Positions 17,534 to 26,892 of a stretch of DNA of 64,000 nt are shown here, piece by piece. The DNA comes from Citromicrobium sp. JLT1363 (GTDB taxonomy: Bacteria; Pseudomonadota; Alphaproteobacteria; Sphingomonadales; Sphingomonadaceae), in contig NZ_AEUE01000008.1 of the NCBI RefSeq assembly GCF_000186705.1, positions 62,001-126,000 of the forward strand. Reading direction: 5' to 3'. The position numbers and the translations under genes are program-made. A model generated the notes under the pieces. The model saw only the letters and a program-made list of their open reading frames with translations, did no database searches and was not told the DNA's origin. Within the stretch, counting starts at the first letter, position 1; each line of letters opens with the position of its first letter.

Positions 17534-18857
17534 CGCGCGATTGCTCCGGCGTCGGACCTGGCGAGGGGCGCGTGCGCGTATTCATCCGCACCTGCATTCC
17601 GTCGGTCGGCGCGCGCAGATTGCTGGTCACGATCTGCCCGCCCACCGCGAGGCTTGGCGTGGTGACATAGGCGATCTCGTCCGTGCGCTGGATGACGCGC
17701 ACGGGCAGGATGCGCAGGCGTCCGTCGCGTGCCACCCATACCTCGTTGCCGGGGCGCAGCGCATCGATCGGAATACGCGCGAACGGTACCGGGATTTCGC
17801 CCGCGATGCGCGCTTCGACGAAACTGCCCAGCAGCAGGGGAGGGCCCGGCGGGGCATCCTGCGCATCGTCCACCGGCTGGCCCGCCTGCAAGGGGCCCGG
17901 AACCTGAAGGAAAACGTCGATCGTGCGCGTTTCGGGATCGAGGATCGGATCCGCGCGGTCGACGAAAGCCTCCCATCGGTAGGTGATCCCGCCATATTCG
18001 AAATAGACGCTTGCCGGGATGCGGCCTGCGCCCGGGCGCAGTAGCGAGGGGATCAGCGCTGCCTCGTCTTCGGTCAGCGCAACGCGGACCTCGAAGGCAT
18101 CGGTGGCCACCAGCGTGCCGAGCGTCTGGCCGGGCTGGACCAGCGTGCCCACCGCCGCGCTCTCTTCCTGCACGAGGCTGCCGAAAGGCGCTGCGATGCG
18201 GGTACGCGACAAGGTCAGTTGCGCCGCCTCCAGATTGGCGGCCGCGCGCTCGCGGGCGGCCTGGGCGGAGCGCAGCTGCGGCTCGCGAGTCGCAAGACGG
18301 CTGGGTCCGGATGCAGCAGGGTCGCTGCGATCCCCACCGAACGCCTGCCGTGCAAGCACCGTGGGCGGAAGGATGCGCGCGGCGTAATCATCGGTGTCGA
18401 TCCCGGCCTGCAGCACGTCGCGCGTCTGCTGGCGCTGGGCGAACCGCTCCAACTCGTCGCGCGCGATCTCGACCTCCTCGCGGGCCTGCAGCACCGCCAC
18501 GTCCTGCGCCGCGACATCCGCGCGCGCGGTGCGGACCTGGTTCTGGTAGTCGACCGGATTGACGCGGAACAGCGTGGCCCCGCGCGGGACGATGCGCCCC
18601 TCCTGGAACGCGGGATTGACGTAGACCAGGCGGCCGGAGACTTCCGCGCCCAAAGTCACGGTCTCGCGCGGCTGGACCGTGCCGCTGCCGCGCACTTCCA
18701 ATGCGCCCGAGCCTTGTTCGAACGGTACGGTTTCGACCAGCGGGGCCTGCTCGACGCGTTCCTGTTCCTCCGGTTCGGGGCGCAAGGTCACCATAAGAAC
18801 GGCGATCAGGACGGCTGCGCCCAGCACTCCGAGGGCGAGGATGAGCTGACGGCTCAT
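17526..18857 (-). CDS. RND efflux periplasmic adaptor (membrane fusion protein)
   Basis: This 443-aa adaptor has an N-terminal membrane anchor (LILALGVLGAAVLIAVLMVTL), a first beta-barrel/lipoyl half (GSGTVQPRETVTLGAEVSGRL), an alpha-helical hairpin at about 95-225, the returning lipoyl half (IAAPFGSLVQEESAAVGTLV), and a C-terminal beta part with the typical IPIDALRPGNEVWV. It should link the permease to the outer-membrane channel. The gene overlaps its neighbours (8 nt with the permease, ATGA with the outer-membrane factor), a tight operon. Confidence 0.93.
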   Translation of the reverse strand: MSRQLILALGVLGAAVLIAVLMVTLRPEPEEQERVEQAPLVETVPFEQGSGALEVRGSGTVQPRETVTLGAEVSGRLVYVNPAFQEGRIVPRGATLFRVNPVDYQNQVRTARADVAAQDVAVLQAREEVEIARDELERFAQRQQTRDVLQAGIDTDDYAARILPPTVLARQAFGGDRSDPAASGPSRLATREPQLRSAQAARERAAANLEAAQLTLSRTRIAAPFGSLVQEESAAVGTLVQPGQTLGTLVATDAFEVRVALTEDEAALIPSLLRPGAGRIPASVYFEYGGITYRWEAFVDRADPILDPETRTIDVFLQVPGPLQAGQPVDDAQDAPPGPPLLLGSFVEARIAGEIPVPFARIPIDALRPGNEVWVARDGRLRILPVRVIQRTDEIAYVTTPSLAVGGQIVTSNLRAPTDGMQVRMNTRTRPSPGPTPEQSRGE

Positions 18858-20374
18858 GGCTGGGTTCCTTCCTGCGGCGCGGGGACCATGGTGACGGGAT
18901 TGGAGCGGCCCGGTTCCGGCGCGAGACCCTGCGACCAGTCTCCGCCCAGCGCGCGGTGCACGCCGAGCCGCGACAGGGCCACGGCACGCCCGGCGGAGGA
19001 TAGCGCCGCTTCCACCTGATAGAGCGCACGCAGTGCGTCGAGATAGCTGACGTAGTCGCCGATGCCGGCCTTAAACCTGCGGGCCTGCAGGTCGGCGGAA
19101 AATTGCGCTTCCTCTAGCTGGGCAAGGATCAGCGCATAGCGCTGCCGGTTCTCTTCGTAATCCTCGATCGCGCTGTTTGCCTCGCGGTAGGCGGTCAGAA
19201 CGGTGCGCGCGTAATTGGCCGCCTGCTGATCGTAGACGGCGCGCGCCGCCTCGATATTGGCGGAGATGCGGCCGCCCTGGAAGATCGGCGCCGTAAGTCC
19301 GGCAGCCAGATTGAGCGCCCAGTTGTTCGCAATGTCGAACGCACCGGCCACGTCGCCGCCCTGGGTTCCGAGAGAGGCGGACAGCGTGATCGAGGGAAAG
19401 CGCTCTGCCCGCCGTGCACCGACGCGAGCGCGCGCAGCCTCGAGCCGGGCCCAGGCAGCGGCGACGTCCGGCCGCTGGCCGAGCAGATCGGCGGGCAGGC
19501 CCGCGGGCACCTCTTCGAACACCAGCCTAGGCGTCAGAGGGCGGGCGAGCCGGCTTTCCATCGCTTGCGGGTACTGCCTGACAAGCAGCGCCATCCGCCC
19601 ATGCGCGTCGTCGAGCGCAGCTTCCTGCTGGGGCAGAGAGGCTTGCGTATTCCGCTGGTCCTGCTGCACCTGATACAGTTCGAAGCTCTGGGTCAGACCG
19701 CGGCGGAAGCGCTCTTCGGTCTGCGTCGCCCGCTCGGCAAGAAGGTCGATCGTTTCCAGCGTCAGCTCGATCTGACGCCGCGTGTCGACGATTTCGAAAT
19801 AGGTGCTGATCGTTTCGGCGGCGGCAGCCAGCTGCACGCTGCGATAGTCGTACTCGGCGGCGATGGCATCGGCACGCGCGGCGGCAAAGTCGTTGCGCGC
19901 GCGGCCGAACAGGTCGATCTCGTAGGAGGCGCCAAGACCGAGCGAATAGCTGTCGTTCTCGATCCGGGTGGGTCCCTGCTGTCCGCCTCCACCGCCTCCG
20001 GCGAGCCCGCCGAAGGCGCTTCCGCTCAGTGGCGTGTTCGAATAGCTGGCGTCGCCACTGGCGTTGATGCCCGGGAGCAGCGCGGAGCGAGCCACCCGCG
20101 CCTGGGCTGCGGCCTGGGCAACCCGTGCGGATGCTTCCGCAATGTCGAGATTGTCGGCCAGGGCATCGCGCACCAGTGCGTCCAGCACCGGATCGTCGAA
20201 CGCGGTCCACCATGCCTCGGGGCGATAGTCGCCCACGCTTTCGCTATTGGGAAAGTCCGCCGGGATCTGAGCGGTGAGTTCGGGCTGAGCGCGGTCGGGC
20301 GCGAGGTTGGCGCATCCGGCCAGCGAGATGGCCACGAATGCCACCGGGAGCCATGGAGGAATCACGCCGCGCAT
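18854..20374 (-). CDS. RND efflux outer-membrane lipoprotein, NodT family
   Basis: A 506-aa outer-membrane factor. The N-terminal signal carries a lipobox (SLAGCANL), so the channel is lipid-anchored. Two repeats of the TolC-like fold are seen, each with long coiled-coil helices (ASARVAQAAAQARVARSALLPGI and LEAARARVGARRAERFPSITLSAS), and the ATETISTYFEI segment is typical of the family. A Gly-rich insertion (GGLAGGGGGGQQG) sits near residue 125. It is the first gene of the efflux operon (minus strand), so its promoter should lie in 20375-20465. Confidence 0.92.
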   Translation of the reverse strand: MRGVIPPWLPVAFVAISLAGCANLAPDRAQPELTAQIPADFPNSESVGDYRPEAWWTAFDDPVLDALVRDALADNLDIAEASARVAQAAAQARVARSALLPGINASGDASYSNTPLSGSAFGGLAGGGGGGQQGPTRIENDSYSLGLGASYEIDLFGRARNDFAAARADAIAAEYDYRSVQLAAAAETISTYFEIVDTRRQIELTLETIDLLAERATQTEERFRRGLTQSFELYQVQQDQRNTQASLPQQEAALDDAHGRMALLVRQYPQAMESRLARPLTPRLVFEEVPAGLPADLLGQRPDVAAAWARLEAARARVGARRAERFPSITLSASLGTQGGDVAGAFDIANNWALNLAAGLTAPIFQGGRISANIEAARAVYDQQAANYARTVLTAYREANSAIEDYEENRQRYALILAQLEEAQFSADLQARRFKAGIGDYVSYLDALRALYQVEAALSSAGRAVALSRLGVHRALGGDWSQGLAPEPGRSNPVTMVPAPQEGTQP

Positions 20375-20465
20375 GGTCCACCTCGATACCCTCCGATTCA
20401 GATCGTGACGAGGGTAACGGACAAATAAGTTTCGATTGGCGACGGAAAGGGGCGCTCCGGCGGCT

Positions 20466-20594
20466 TCAGGGTGTCAGCCACCAGCGCAGGATATAGGCGA
20501 CTATGCCGAGCGCGCCGACACTCATGGCCCAGATCGCCGCCATCCAGCCGAGGCGTTTCCACAGCGGGGCATCGTCTGCTGCACTGTCGCGCAT
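20466..20594 (-). CDS. 42-aa DUF2474-type protein of the bd oxidase operon
   Basis: A tiny membrane protein of 42 residues with one helix (WMAAIWAMSVGALGIVAYILRW) after a polar N-terminus starting MRDSAADDAPLWKRLG, a pattern typical of the DUF2474 family found after cioAB. Its ATG overlaps the TGA of the oxidase subunit II gene by one base (TGATG), so it is translationally coupled. By analogy with CydX it may stabilise the oxidase; that is inference. Confidence 0.8.
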   Translation of the reverse strand: MRDSAADDAPLWKRLGWMAAIWAMSVGALGIVAYILRWWLTP

Positions 20595-21592
20595 CAGTGG
20601 TAGCCTTCGTCGCCCACCTTGCCGCGAAACACCCAGTAGGCCCATGCCGTGTAGGCGATGATGAGCGGCATGGTGATCGCCACGCCGACCAGCATGAAGA
20701 CCTGGCTGCGCACCGGTGCGGCGGCTTCCCAGATGGTGAGATCGGGCGGGGCGACATAGGGCCAGATCGTCACACCCACGCCCGCCGTGCCGAAGAAGAA
20801 CAGCAGCAGCGCCAGCCAGAAAGGCTTGGAGTGGCGATCGCGTGACAGCGCGTGCCACATGAACCCGGCGACGATCAGCGTGGCGATGGGAATCGGTGCA
20901 ACCCAGTAGAGTTCGGGCGCCGTCAGCCAGCGGTCGGAATATTCGGGCCGGACGAACAGGTTGAGCAGGCTGACCCCCGCCATCAGCGCCAGCGTTGCCA
21001 GCGCGGCAATCTTGCCGAGCTTGCGGGCATGGGCCTGCCCTTCGCCGTCGAGCTTCCAGACCAGCCACGTTGCGCCCAGCAGCGCATATCCCGCGACCGT
21101 GCCGAGGCCCGTGAGCAGCGTATAGGGCGTCAGCCAGTCCCACCAGCTGCCCGCGTAGGCGCGCCCGTCGATCTCGATACCCTGCAGCAGCGCGCCAAGG
21201 ATCATGCCCTGCGCCATCGTGGCGATCAGCGAACCGCCGGTGAAGGCGGCATCCCAGAAGCGCCGGTGCGATGGATCGCGCCAGCGGTATTCGAACGCCA
21301 CGCCGCGGAAGACGAGGCCCAGCAACATGGCGATAATCAGCGGATAGGTCGCCGGAAGGATGATCGCGTAGGCCAGCGGGAAGGCGGCAAACAGCCCGCC
21401 GCCGCCCAGCACCAGCCAGGTCTCGTTACCATCCCACACCGGTGCGATGGAATTCATCGCCCGGTCACGCTCACGCCCCGGCGCGAAGGTGGGGAAGAGG
21501 ATGCCGATGCCCAGATCGAAGCCGTCCATCACCACATAGGCGAAGATGGCGAAGGCTATGATGAAGGCCCAGATGACGGTCAGGTCGATCAT
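20594..21592 (-). CDS. cioB: Cytochrome bd-type ubiquinol oxidase subunit II
   Basis: A 332-aa membrane subunit of a bd-type quinol oxidase. It contains the typical N-terminal VVMDGFDLGIGILFP, the motif WDGNETWLVLGGGGLFAAFP and about eight helices. It partners with subunit I encoded just upstream (overlap ATGA). Such oxidases reduce oxygen to water with quinol, work at low oxygen and are resistant to cyanide in the CIO subgroup. The small DUF2474 gene follows it, a typical CIO arrangement. Confidence 0.95.
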   Translation of the reverse strand: MIDLTVIWAFIIAFAIFAYVVMDGFDLGIGILFPTFAPGRERDRAMNSIAPVWDGNETWLVLGGGGLFAAFPLAYAIILPATYPLIIAMLLGLVFRGVAFEYRWRDPSHRRFWDAAFTGGSLIATMAQGMILGALLQGIEIDGRAYAGSWWDWLTPYTLLTGLGTVAGYALLGATWLVWKLDGEGQAHARKLGKIAALATLALMAGVSLLNLFVRPEYSDRWLTAPELYWVAPIPIATLIVAGFMWHALSRDRHSKPFWLALLLFFFGTAGVGVTIWPYVAPPDLTIWEAAAPVRSQVFMLVGVAITMPLIIAYTAWAYWVFRGKVGDEGYH

Positions 21593-23076
21593 TCGCCGTC
21601 CTCCTTGCGTGCGGGCTCGATATCCTGCGGCTCGACATATTCGATCGAGCTGAGCGAATCCGGGCTCAGGTTGCCCGGGTCCTGCGTGGGCCCGGGGGTG
21701 ATACCGGCGGTACGGATCGGGCCGGTATCGCCACGCTTCACGCCGGTCTCACGAGCATGCGGCGGCTGGCTCATCAGTTTGAGGATATACCAGGTCCCGG
21801 TGCCGAATACCGCGAAATAGACTACCACGAAGGCGATCAGCGAGGCGCCGACCGCGGGCGCGTCCAGCGGGCTCGCAGCGTCGGCGGTGCGCAGCAGGTT
21901 GAAGATGACGTAGGGCTGGCGGCCGACCTCGGTGGTGATCCACCCGGCGATGACGGCGACGAAGCCGGATGGGCCCATCACCAGCGCGGCCTTGTGCAGC
22001 CATGGCCAGTCATACAGCTTGCCCCGCCACCGCGCGATCAGGCTCCACAGGCCCACGCCCAGCATCGCAAAGCCCAGGCCGACCATGATCCGGAACGACC
22101 AGAAGACGATCCCGACCGGCGGCTCTTCATCGTCAGGAATGGTGTCGAGCCCATCGAGCGGGGCGTCGGCGTCGTGCTTCAGGATCAGGCTGGAAGCCTT
22201 GGGAATCTCGACCGCGTATTTCACCTCGCGCGCGTCACTGTCGGGAATGCCGAACAGGATCAGTGGCGCGCCGTCGGGGTGGCTCTGGTAATGGCCTTCC
22301 ATCGCCATCACCTTCTGCGGCTGATGCTCCAGCGTGTTGAGGCCGTGCAGGTCGCCCGCGAAGATCTGCACCGGCACCACCAGCGCGGCCATCCACATCG
22401 CCATGGAGAACATCTTGCGCGCGTGCCCGTTGGTGCGGTCCTTCAGCAGATGCCACGCGCCCACGCCGCCGACTACAAAGGCGGTTGTCAGATAGGCGGC
22501 CAGAACGGTGTGGAAGAGGCGGTAGGGGAAGCTGGGATTGAAGATGATTTCCATCCAGCTGTCACCGGGAAGGAACTGGCCATTCGCCCCGATTTCGTAA
22601 CCTACGGGCGTCTGCATCCAGCTGTTGACCGACAGGATCCAGAATGCGCTGATGAAGGTGCCGCCTGCCACCATCAGCGTGGCCACATAATGCAGCTTCT
22701 TGCCCACCCGGTTCATGCCGAACAGCATCACGCCGAGGAAGCCTGCCTCCAGGAAGAAGGCGGTCAGCACTTCGTAGGCCATCAGCGGGCCGATGACGGG
22801 GCCTGCCACGTCGGAGAAGACCGACCAGTTGGTGCCGAACTGGTAGGACATGACGATGCCGGAGACGACGCCCATGGCAAAGGCGATGGCGAAGATCTTC
22901 AGCCAGTACTTGAACAGGTCCATGTAGACCGGCTTGCCGGTCTTGAGCCACAGCCCTTCCAGCACCGCGAGATAGCTCGCGAGCCCGATCGAAAAGGCCG
23001 GGAAAATGAAGTGGAAGCTCACCGTGAAGGCGAACTGGATTCGGGCTAGCAAGATTGCGTCGGTGCCTTCGAACAT
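21589..23076 (-). CDS. cioA: Cytochrome bd-type ubiquinol oxidase subunit I (CIO type)
   Basis: A 495-aa haem-binding subunit I. The N-terminus has FTVSFHFIFPAFSIG with the conserved His ligand for haem b595. QFGTNW and the long quinol-binding loop QPQKVMAMEGHY are present. The protein lacks the long Q-loop insertion of E. coli CydA, which together with the DUF2474 partner suggests the cyanide-insensitive type. It is the first gene of a three-gene operon (cioA-cioB-DUF2474). An inverted repeat at 23131-23149 upstream could be an operator. Confidence 0.94.
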   Translation of the reverse strand: MFEGTDAILLARIQFAFTVSFHFIFPAFSIGLASYLAVLEGLWLKTGKPVYMDLFKYWLKIFAIAFAMGVVSGIVMSYQFGTNWSVFSDVAGPVIGPLMAYEVLTAFFLEAGFLGVMLFGMNRVGKKLHYVATLMVAGGTFISAFWILSVNSWMQTPVGYEIGANGQFLPGDSWMEIIFNPSFPYRLFHTVLAAYLTTAFVVGGVGAWHLLKDRTNGHARKMFSMAMWMAALVVPVQIFAGDLHGLNTLEHQPQKVMAMEGHYQSHPDGAPLILFGIPDSDAREVKYAVEIPKASSLILKHDADAPLDGLDTIPDDEEPPVGIVFWSFRIMVGLGFAMLGVGLWSLIARWRGKLYDWPWLHKAALVMGPSGFVAVIAGWITTEVGRQPYVIFNLLRTADAASPLDAPAVGASLIAFVVVYFAVFGTGTWYILKLMSQPPHARETGVKRGDTGPIRTAGITPGPTQDPGNLSPDSLSSIEYVEPQDIEPARKEDGE

Positions 23077-23130
23077 TCCCGCGATCTACAGCAAAGCCCA
23101 CCGCGCTTCCAGCGTAGGTTCGGCACCGGC

Positions 23131-23149
23131 TGTTGCGTCTAACGCAACA
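23131..23149. promoter_or_regulatory. Inverted repeat upstream of cioA
   Basis: TGTTGCG-TCTAA-CGCAACA is a perfect 7-bp inverted repeat with a 5-base spacer, 55-73 bases upstream of the cioA start. No T-run is present on either side, so a protein operator is more likely than a terminator. The binding factor is not known. It also lies just downstream of the stop-side boundary of the neighbouring cyclase gene. Confidence 0.45.
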
Positions 23150-23166
23150 TCTGCGGGCAGGCTTCC

Positions 23167-24342
23167 TCAGGCGGCGAGCGATGGCTGGTAGCGCGTCCCG
23201 AACCCCTTGCCAGCCTTCTTCGCGGCATAGAGCGCGCGGTCGGCAAGCACATGCAGCTCGGCAATGCCGGTGGCATCGTCGGGATAGCAGGCAAATCCCG
23301 CCGTCACACCAATCTGCACCAGGGCTTTCCCATCGACCGTATAGGGCGTGTCGGAGACTGCGGCGATGACGGCTTCAATCCTGGCATTGGTTGCCTCGGC
23401 CCCCTGCCCCGGCAGCAGGGCGAGAAACTCATCCCCGCCGATCCGTGCCAGAACCTGGCCTTCCGCCAGAGCATTGCGCATGCGCTCGCCGACTTCGCAC
23501 AGCAGCCGATCGCCTGCCGCATGGCCGAAACGGTCGTTGATGGGCTTGAAGCCGTCCAGATCGAAGCACACGAGCGAAAAAACTTGGTTGCGGGAGAGGT
23601 CTTTCATGACACCTTCGAGGCCGTGACGGTTGAGCAGACCGGTCAGCGGATCGTGCCGCGCGCGCTGGGCATTGATCAGTTCCGCGCCGAGGGCGGCCAG
23701 CATCGCGCTGCGGTACTGCGCCAGGATCTGCAGCGCGCCGAGGAGGAAGCCGGGAAGGAGGACAACCAGGGCCAGCATAAGCGGCTCGCCCGTACTCGCT
23801 GCTCCGATGACAAAAGGCGCGACACACAGCCCGACGAGCAGCAGGGCAAGCCGTGGTGCTGCATAATTGCGCGCGCATAGCGGGCCGACCAGGCCCATGC
23901 AGTGCGCGGCGGCCAGGACCATCAGCGGGGTGCTGCCGGTTCGAATGGCGAAGAAGAACAGCGCACCCTGAAGGCTGCACCAGATAATCGACAGCGTTAT
24001 CGGCGTGTCGATCGCCGGGACACCACCGGCCTCGTGGATCGACTTCACCCGTTTGAGGCTGACGAGCCGGGTGGCCAGGAGTATCGCCTCGGCGATCATG
24101 ATGATGGCGAATGCGGTGCCGCCGATTGCGAAATGGGCGAGGCCCGCGACGAACAGACCGTTGAGAGCGCCCAGCACCACCGAACCCGGCGAGGAAAGCA
24201 GCGCGCCGCACATGGCCGGCCGCAGTTCGTGGGGGGTTCTGCTCCCCCACCGCATCAGCCAGGGGAGCGGGCCAGCGCCTGCCCGCAGCCGCCCTTGCGG
24301 CCTGACCGTCGAAAGCAGGGCTGCTTCATCGTTGAACGTCAT
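23167..24342 (-). CDS. Membrane diguanylate cyclase (GGDEF)
   Basis: A 391-aa protein that should make cyclic di-GMP from two GTP. The first 215 residues hold several hydrophobic helices (membrane sensor part, no recognised domain). A GGDEF domain follows, with RHDPLTGLLNRHGLEGV, FDLDGFKPINDRFGHAAGD and the active loop ARIGGDEFLAL at about residues 298-308. The RxxD inhibition site expected four residues plus a spacer before GGDEF is not present (AEGQ in that place), so product feedback may be missing. It lies downstream of the cio operon promoter region, as a separate minus-strand unit. Confidence 0.92.
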   Translation of the reverse strand: MTFNDEAALLSTVRPQGRLRAGAGPLPWLMRWGSRTPHELRPAMCGALLSSPGSVVLGALNGLFVAGLAHFAIGGTAFAIIMIAEAILLATRLVSLKRVKSIHEAGGVPAIDTPITLSIIWCSLQGALFFFAIRTGSTPLMVLAAAHCMGLVGPLCARNYAAPRLALLLVGLCVAPFVIGAASTGEPLMLALVVLLPGFLLGALQILAQYRSAMLAALGAELINAQRARHDPLTGLLNRHGLEGVMKDLSRNQVFSLVCFDLDGFKPINDRFGHAAGDRLLCEVGERMRNALAEGQVLARIGGDEFLALLPGQGAEATNARIEAVIAAVSDTPYTVDGKALVQIGVTAGFACYPDDATGIAELHVLADRALYAAKKAGKGFGTRYQPSLAA

Positions 24343-24445
24343 CCTGCCAACTTAGCGCGCCTTTGCGTAGGAAAGGTAAAGGCGCGAAGGTCCGGCGGGA
24401 TGGCGGCGTGGGCGGCAATCCCGATAAACGCCGGCAGCGGATACG

Positions 24446-24470
24446 AAAAAGGGCGACCCGAAGGCCGCCC
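24446..24470 (-). terminator. Rho-independent terminator of the S46 peptidase gene
   Basis: On the minus strand GGGCGGCC/GGTCGCCC pair over eight positions (one A-C mismatch) around a TTCG tetraloop, then TTTTT (24446-24450). It follows the stop codon at 24498 by 27 bases. Confidence 0.85.
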
Positions 24471-24497
24471 TCATCGTGTTCGTTCGGGTTTCGGCCC

Positions 24498-26663
24498 TTA
24501 TTCGACGACGTCCATTTCCTCGATCAGGTTGCTCGCGCCGTCGACCTTTTCCATCACCCACAGCATGTAGCGGCTGTCGACGTGGATCGAGCGGGTGGTA
24601 CGCGGGTCGAAATCCCAGTCCGAGTTCACGCTTTCGAACGTGCCGTCGAACAGCAGGCCGACCAGTTCGCCCTGTGCGTTAAGCGTGGCCGAGCCGGAGT
24701 TGCCACCGGTCACGTCGAGGTCGGAGAGGTAGTTCACCGGCACCGAGCCGATCGAGGCGAGCTCGTAGCTGCCGTAATCCTGCGCTTCGATAAGGTCGAG
24801 CTGGCGCTCCGGCGCATTGAACGGGTCTTCGCCGGTGTCCTTCTGCGTGATCCCTTCGAGCGTGGTGAAGGGCAGGTACTGCATCCCGTCGAAGGGCGAT
24901 CCGCCCATCACGTTGCCGAAGGTGATCCGCAGCGTGGAGTTGGCATCGGGATAGGGCAGCTGGCCCTGTTCACGCTGCCACTGCGTGATCGCCTGCATGT
25001 AGGCGGGGCGCAGCGCCAGTGCGCGCCCGGCGCGTTCCTCGCCTTCGTTCTCCAGCCCGCGCTCGTAATCGTAGAGCGCGATTGCCAGCTGCATGAAGGG
25101 ATCGTTGCTCGCTTCCAGATCGGCGACGCTTGCATCCATGAGCGCAAGGCGAGTCTCGCTCTCGTCGAGCGAGGTGTTCGCGTAATAGCTGTCGAGGATC
25201 GCATTGATCTGCTTGGCATCGTCGACACCCGTCAGCCCCAGCGCTTCGTCGAACACGGCGACGCGCTCGGCTTGGGGCTGGGCGAGATAGCCATCGAGGA
25301 ACAGCTTCCATTCGGCCTTGTCGACGCTCGCGTCATAACGCCGGTCGAGCGCCTGCAGGCCCTGGCGGAAGAAGGCCATGTCGCGTTCCTGATAGCCGGA
25401 TTCGCGCTGCGCATTGGGCTTCTCGCGCTCCTTGGCGAGGCGATAGAGGCGCTGTGCCACGCCCAGCAGCTGCGCGCGCGTGGCGTTTCCGTACCAGAAG
25501 CTGGTGCGCGCGGCGGTGGCACTTTCCTGCGAGAGGTCGGAAAGGTCGGCAATCGCCGTACGGTAGCCAGCGCGTGCGGGATCGGCGGCGATCCATGCCG
25601 CCAGCGCTTCCTCACGCTCGCGGCGACGTTCGATCAGGCCGACGCGGCGTGCGCCCTCGATCTGCCCGCGCAGGTTCTTCTCGTAATTGTTGAGCCCGGC
25701 GAGGCGCGATTCGTACTTCACGCGCGCGTCGGATCCTTCGGGGGCAGCGGTCTCGATCGTGTCGATCCAGTCGGTCAGCAGCGTCTGGAAGGTCGGGTAC
25801 TGCCAGCCAAACGTATTCTCGACTTCGGCGAGCATTGCGTAGCGCGAGGTCGAGCCGGGATAGCCCGCGACCATCACGAAATCGCCATCGTCGAGGCCCG
25901 CCGCGCTCACCTTCAGGTGATGGTCGGGCGCGTAGGGCACGTTCTCCTCGGCATATTCGGCGGAGGAGCCATCGGGCGCGACATAGGCGCGGTAGAAGGA
26001 GAAGTCGCCGGTGTGGCGCGGCCACATCCAGTTATCGACGTCGCCGCCATACTTCCCGATCGAATCGGCCGGAGCGTAGACCAGCCGGACGTCCTTCACC
26101 TCGAGCTGCTTGATCAGCTTGTATTCCGCGCCCCCGTAATAGCTCGCCACCCGGCAGCGGTAGCCGGCATCTTCCTCGCACTCGGCGGTGATGTCCTTCA
26201 TGCGCTGTTCGACCGTGTCGTAGCGTTCGTTCGGGGTCAGGGCCTCGGTTCCCTCGCGCACGCGCTGGGTCACATCGCTGAACGCCGTGGTCACGTAGAT
26301 GCGCGAACCCGGGGCGGCGGGAAGTTCGGCGCCCATGGTCTTCGCCAGGAAGCCGTTTTCGAGATAATTGTTCTCGGCGGTGGAATTGTACTGGACCGAT
26401 CCGCGCGCGCAGTGGTGATTGGTCACCACGAGGCCCTGCGGCGAGACGAAGCTGGCCGAACAGCCGCCCAGCGATACGACTGCGCCCATGGGGAAACCGG
26501 TCAGGTCGGACAGCGCTTCGGGATCGAGTTCCAGCCCAGCTTCGCGCAGGTCGTCCGAGATTTCGGGCAGCTGTTCGGGCGTGAACATGCCTTCCTTGGC
26601 GGCAAGCGGCTGCGCTGCGACGCTCGCCAGCAGGACGGCGAGGGTGAAGGTTCTGGTACGCAT
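24498..26663 (-). CDS. S46-family dipeptidyl-peptidase (DPP7-like), exported
   Basis: A 721-aa exopeptidase that removes dipeptides from the N-terminus of peptides, likely periplasmic (signal peptide [22 protein letters not shown]). The chymotrypsin-like triad is visible: His in VVTNHHC, Asp in [10 protein letters not shown] and Ser in [10 protein letters not shown]. Further on LLFDGTFES has Gly at the position that sets specificity (Gly in DPP7, Arg in DPP11), so hydrophobic P1 is expected rather than Asp/Glu. The central helical domain (about 280-560) covers the active site. The start at 26663 is chosen for the signal peptide and AGGGGA ribosome site; an ATG 57 bases upstream would add 19 residues. 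Confidence 0.93.
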   Translation of the reverse strand: MRTRTFTLAVLLASVAAQPLAAKEGMFTPEQLPEISDDLREAGLELDPEALSDLTGFPMGAVVSLGGCSASFVSPQGLVVTNHHCARGSVQYNSTAENNYLENGFLAKTMGAELPAAPGSRIYVTTAFSDVTQRVREGTEALTPNERYDTVEQRMKDITAECEEDAGYRCRVASYYGGAEYKLIKQLEVKDVRLVYAPADSIGKYGGDVDNWMWPRHTGDFSFYRAYVAPDGSSAEYAEENVPYAPDHHLKVSAAGLDDGDFVMVAGYPGSTSRYAMLAEVENTFGWQYPTFQTLLTDWIDTIETAAPEGSDARVKYESRLAGLNNYEKNLRGQIEGARRVGLIERRREREEALAAWIAADPARAGYRTAIADLSDLSQESATAARTSFWYGNATRAQLLGVAQRLYRLAKEREKPNAQRESGYQERDMAFFRQGLQALDRRYDASVDKAEWKLFLDGYLAQPQAERVAVFDEALGLTGVDDAKQINAILDSYYANTSLDESETRLALMDASVADLEASNDPFMQLAIALYDYERGLENEGEERAGRALALRPAYMQAITQWQREQGQLPYPDANSTLRITFGNVMGGSPFDGMQYLPFTTLEGITQKDTGEDPFNAPERQLDLIEAQDYGSYELASIGSVPVNYLSDLDVTGGNSGSATLNAQGELVGLLFDGTFESVNSDWDFDPRTTRSIHVDSRYMLWVMEKVDGASNLIEEMDVVE

Positions 26664-26892
26664 TGGGGTCCCCTGGAAATTTGCAATCGGCACGGCATCA
26701 TGCCGATGTAATAGTGTCACGTGCTATTCTCCCGCGCGCGGCAACGCAAGCGCTGGCATGTCGTTGATCGATCAGCGTCGGCCTCTGATCGGAGCCCCGA
26801 TCGGGCCGGGCTCTCGCTTGCCAGGTCGCCAAGCGGCCGAAGATGGGTTAGCTCCTTGCGACAAGAACAGCCTGGGAAGGAGAGCCAAGCGC

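Noticed and set aside
24363-26711. A 782-codon plus-strand frame
   Set aside because: It lies opposite the S46 peptidase, whose triad and signal peptide are clear.
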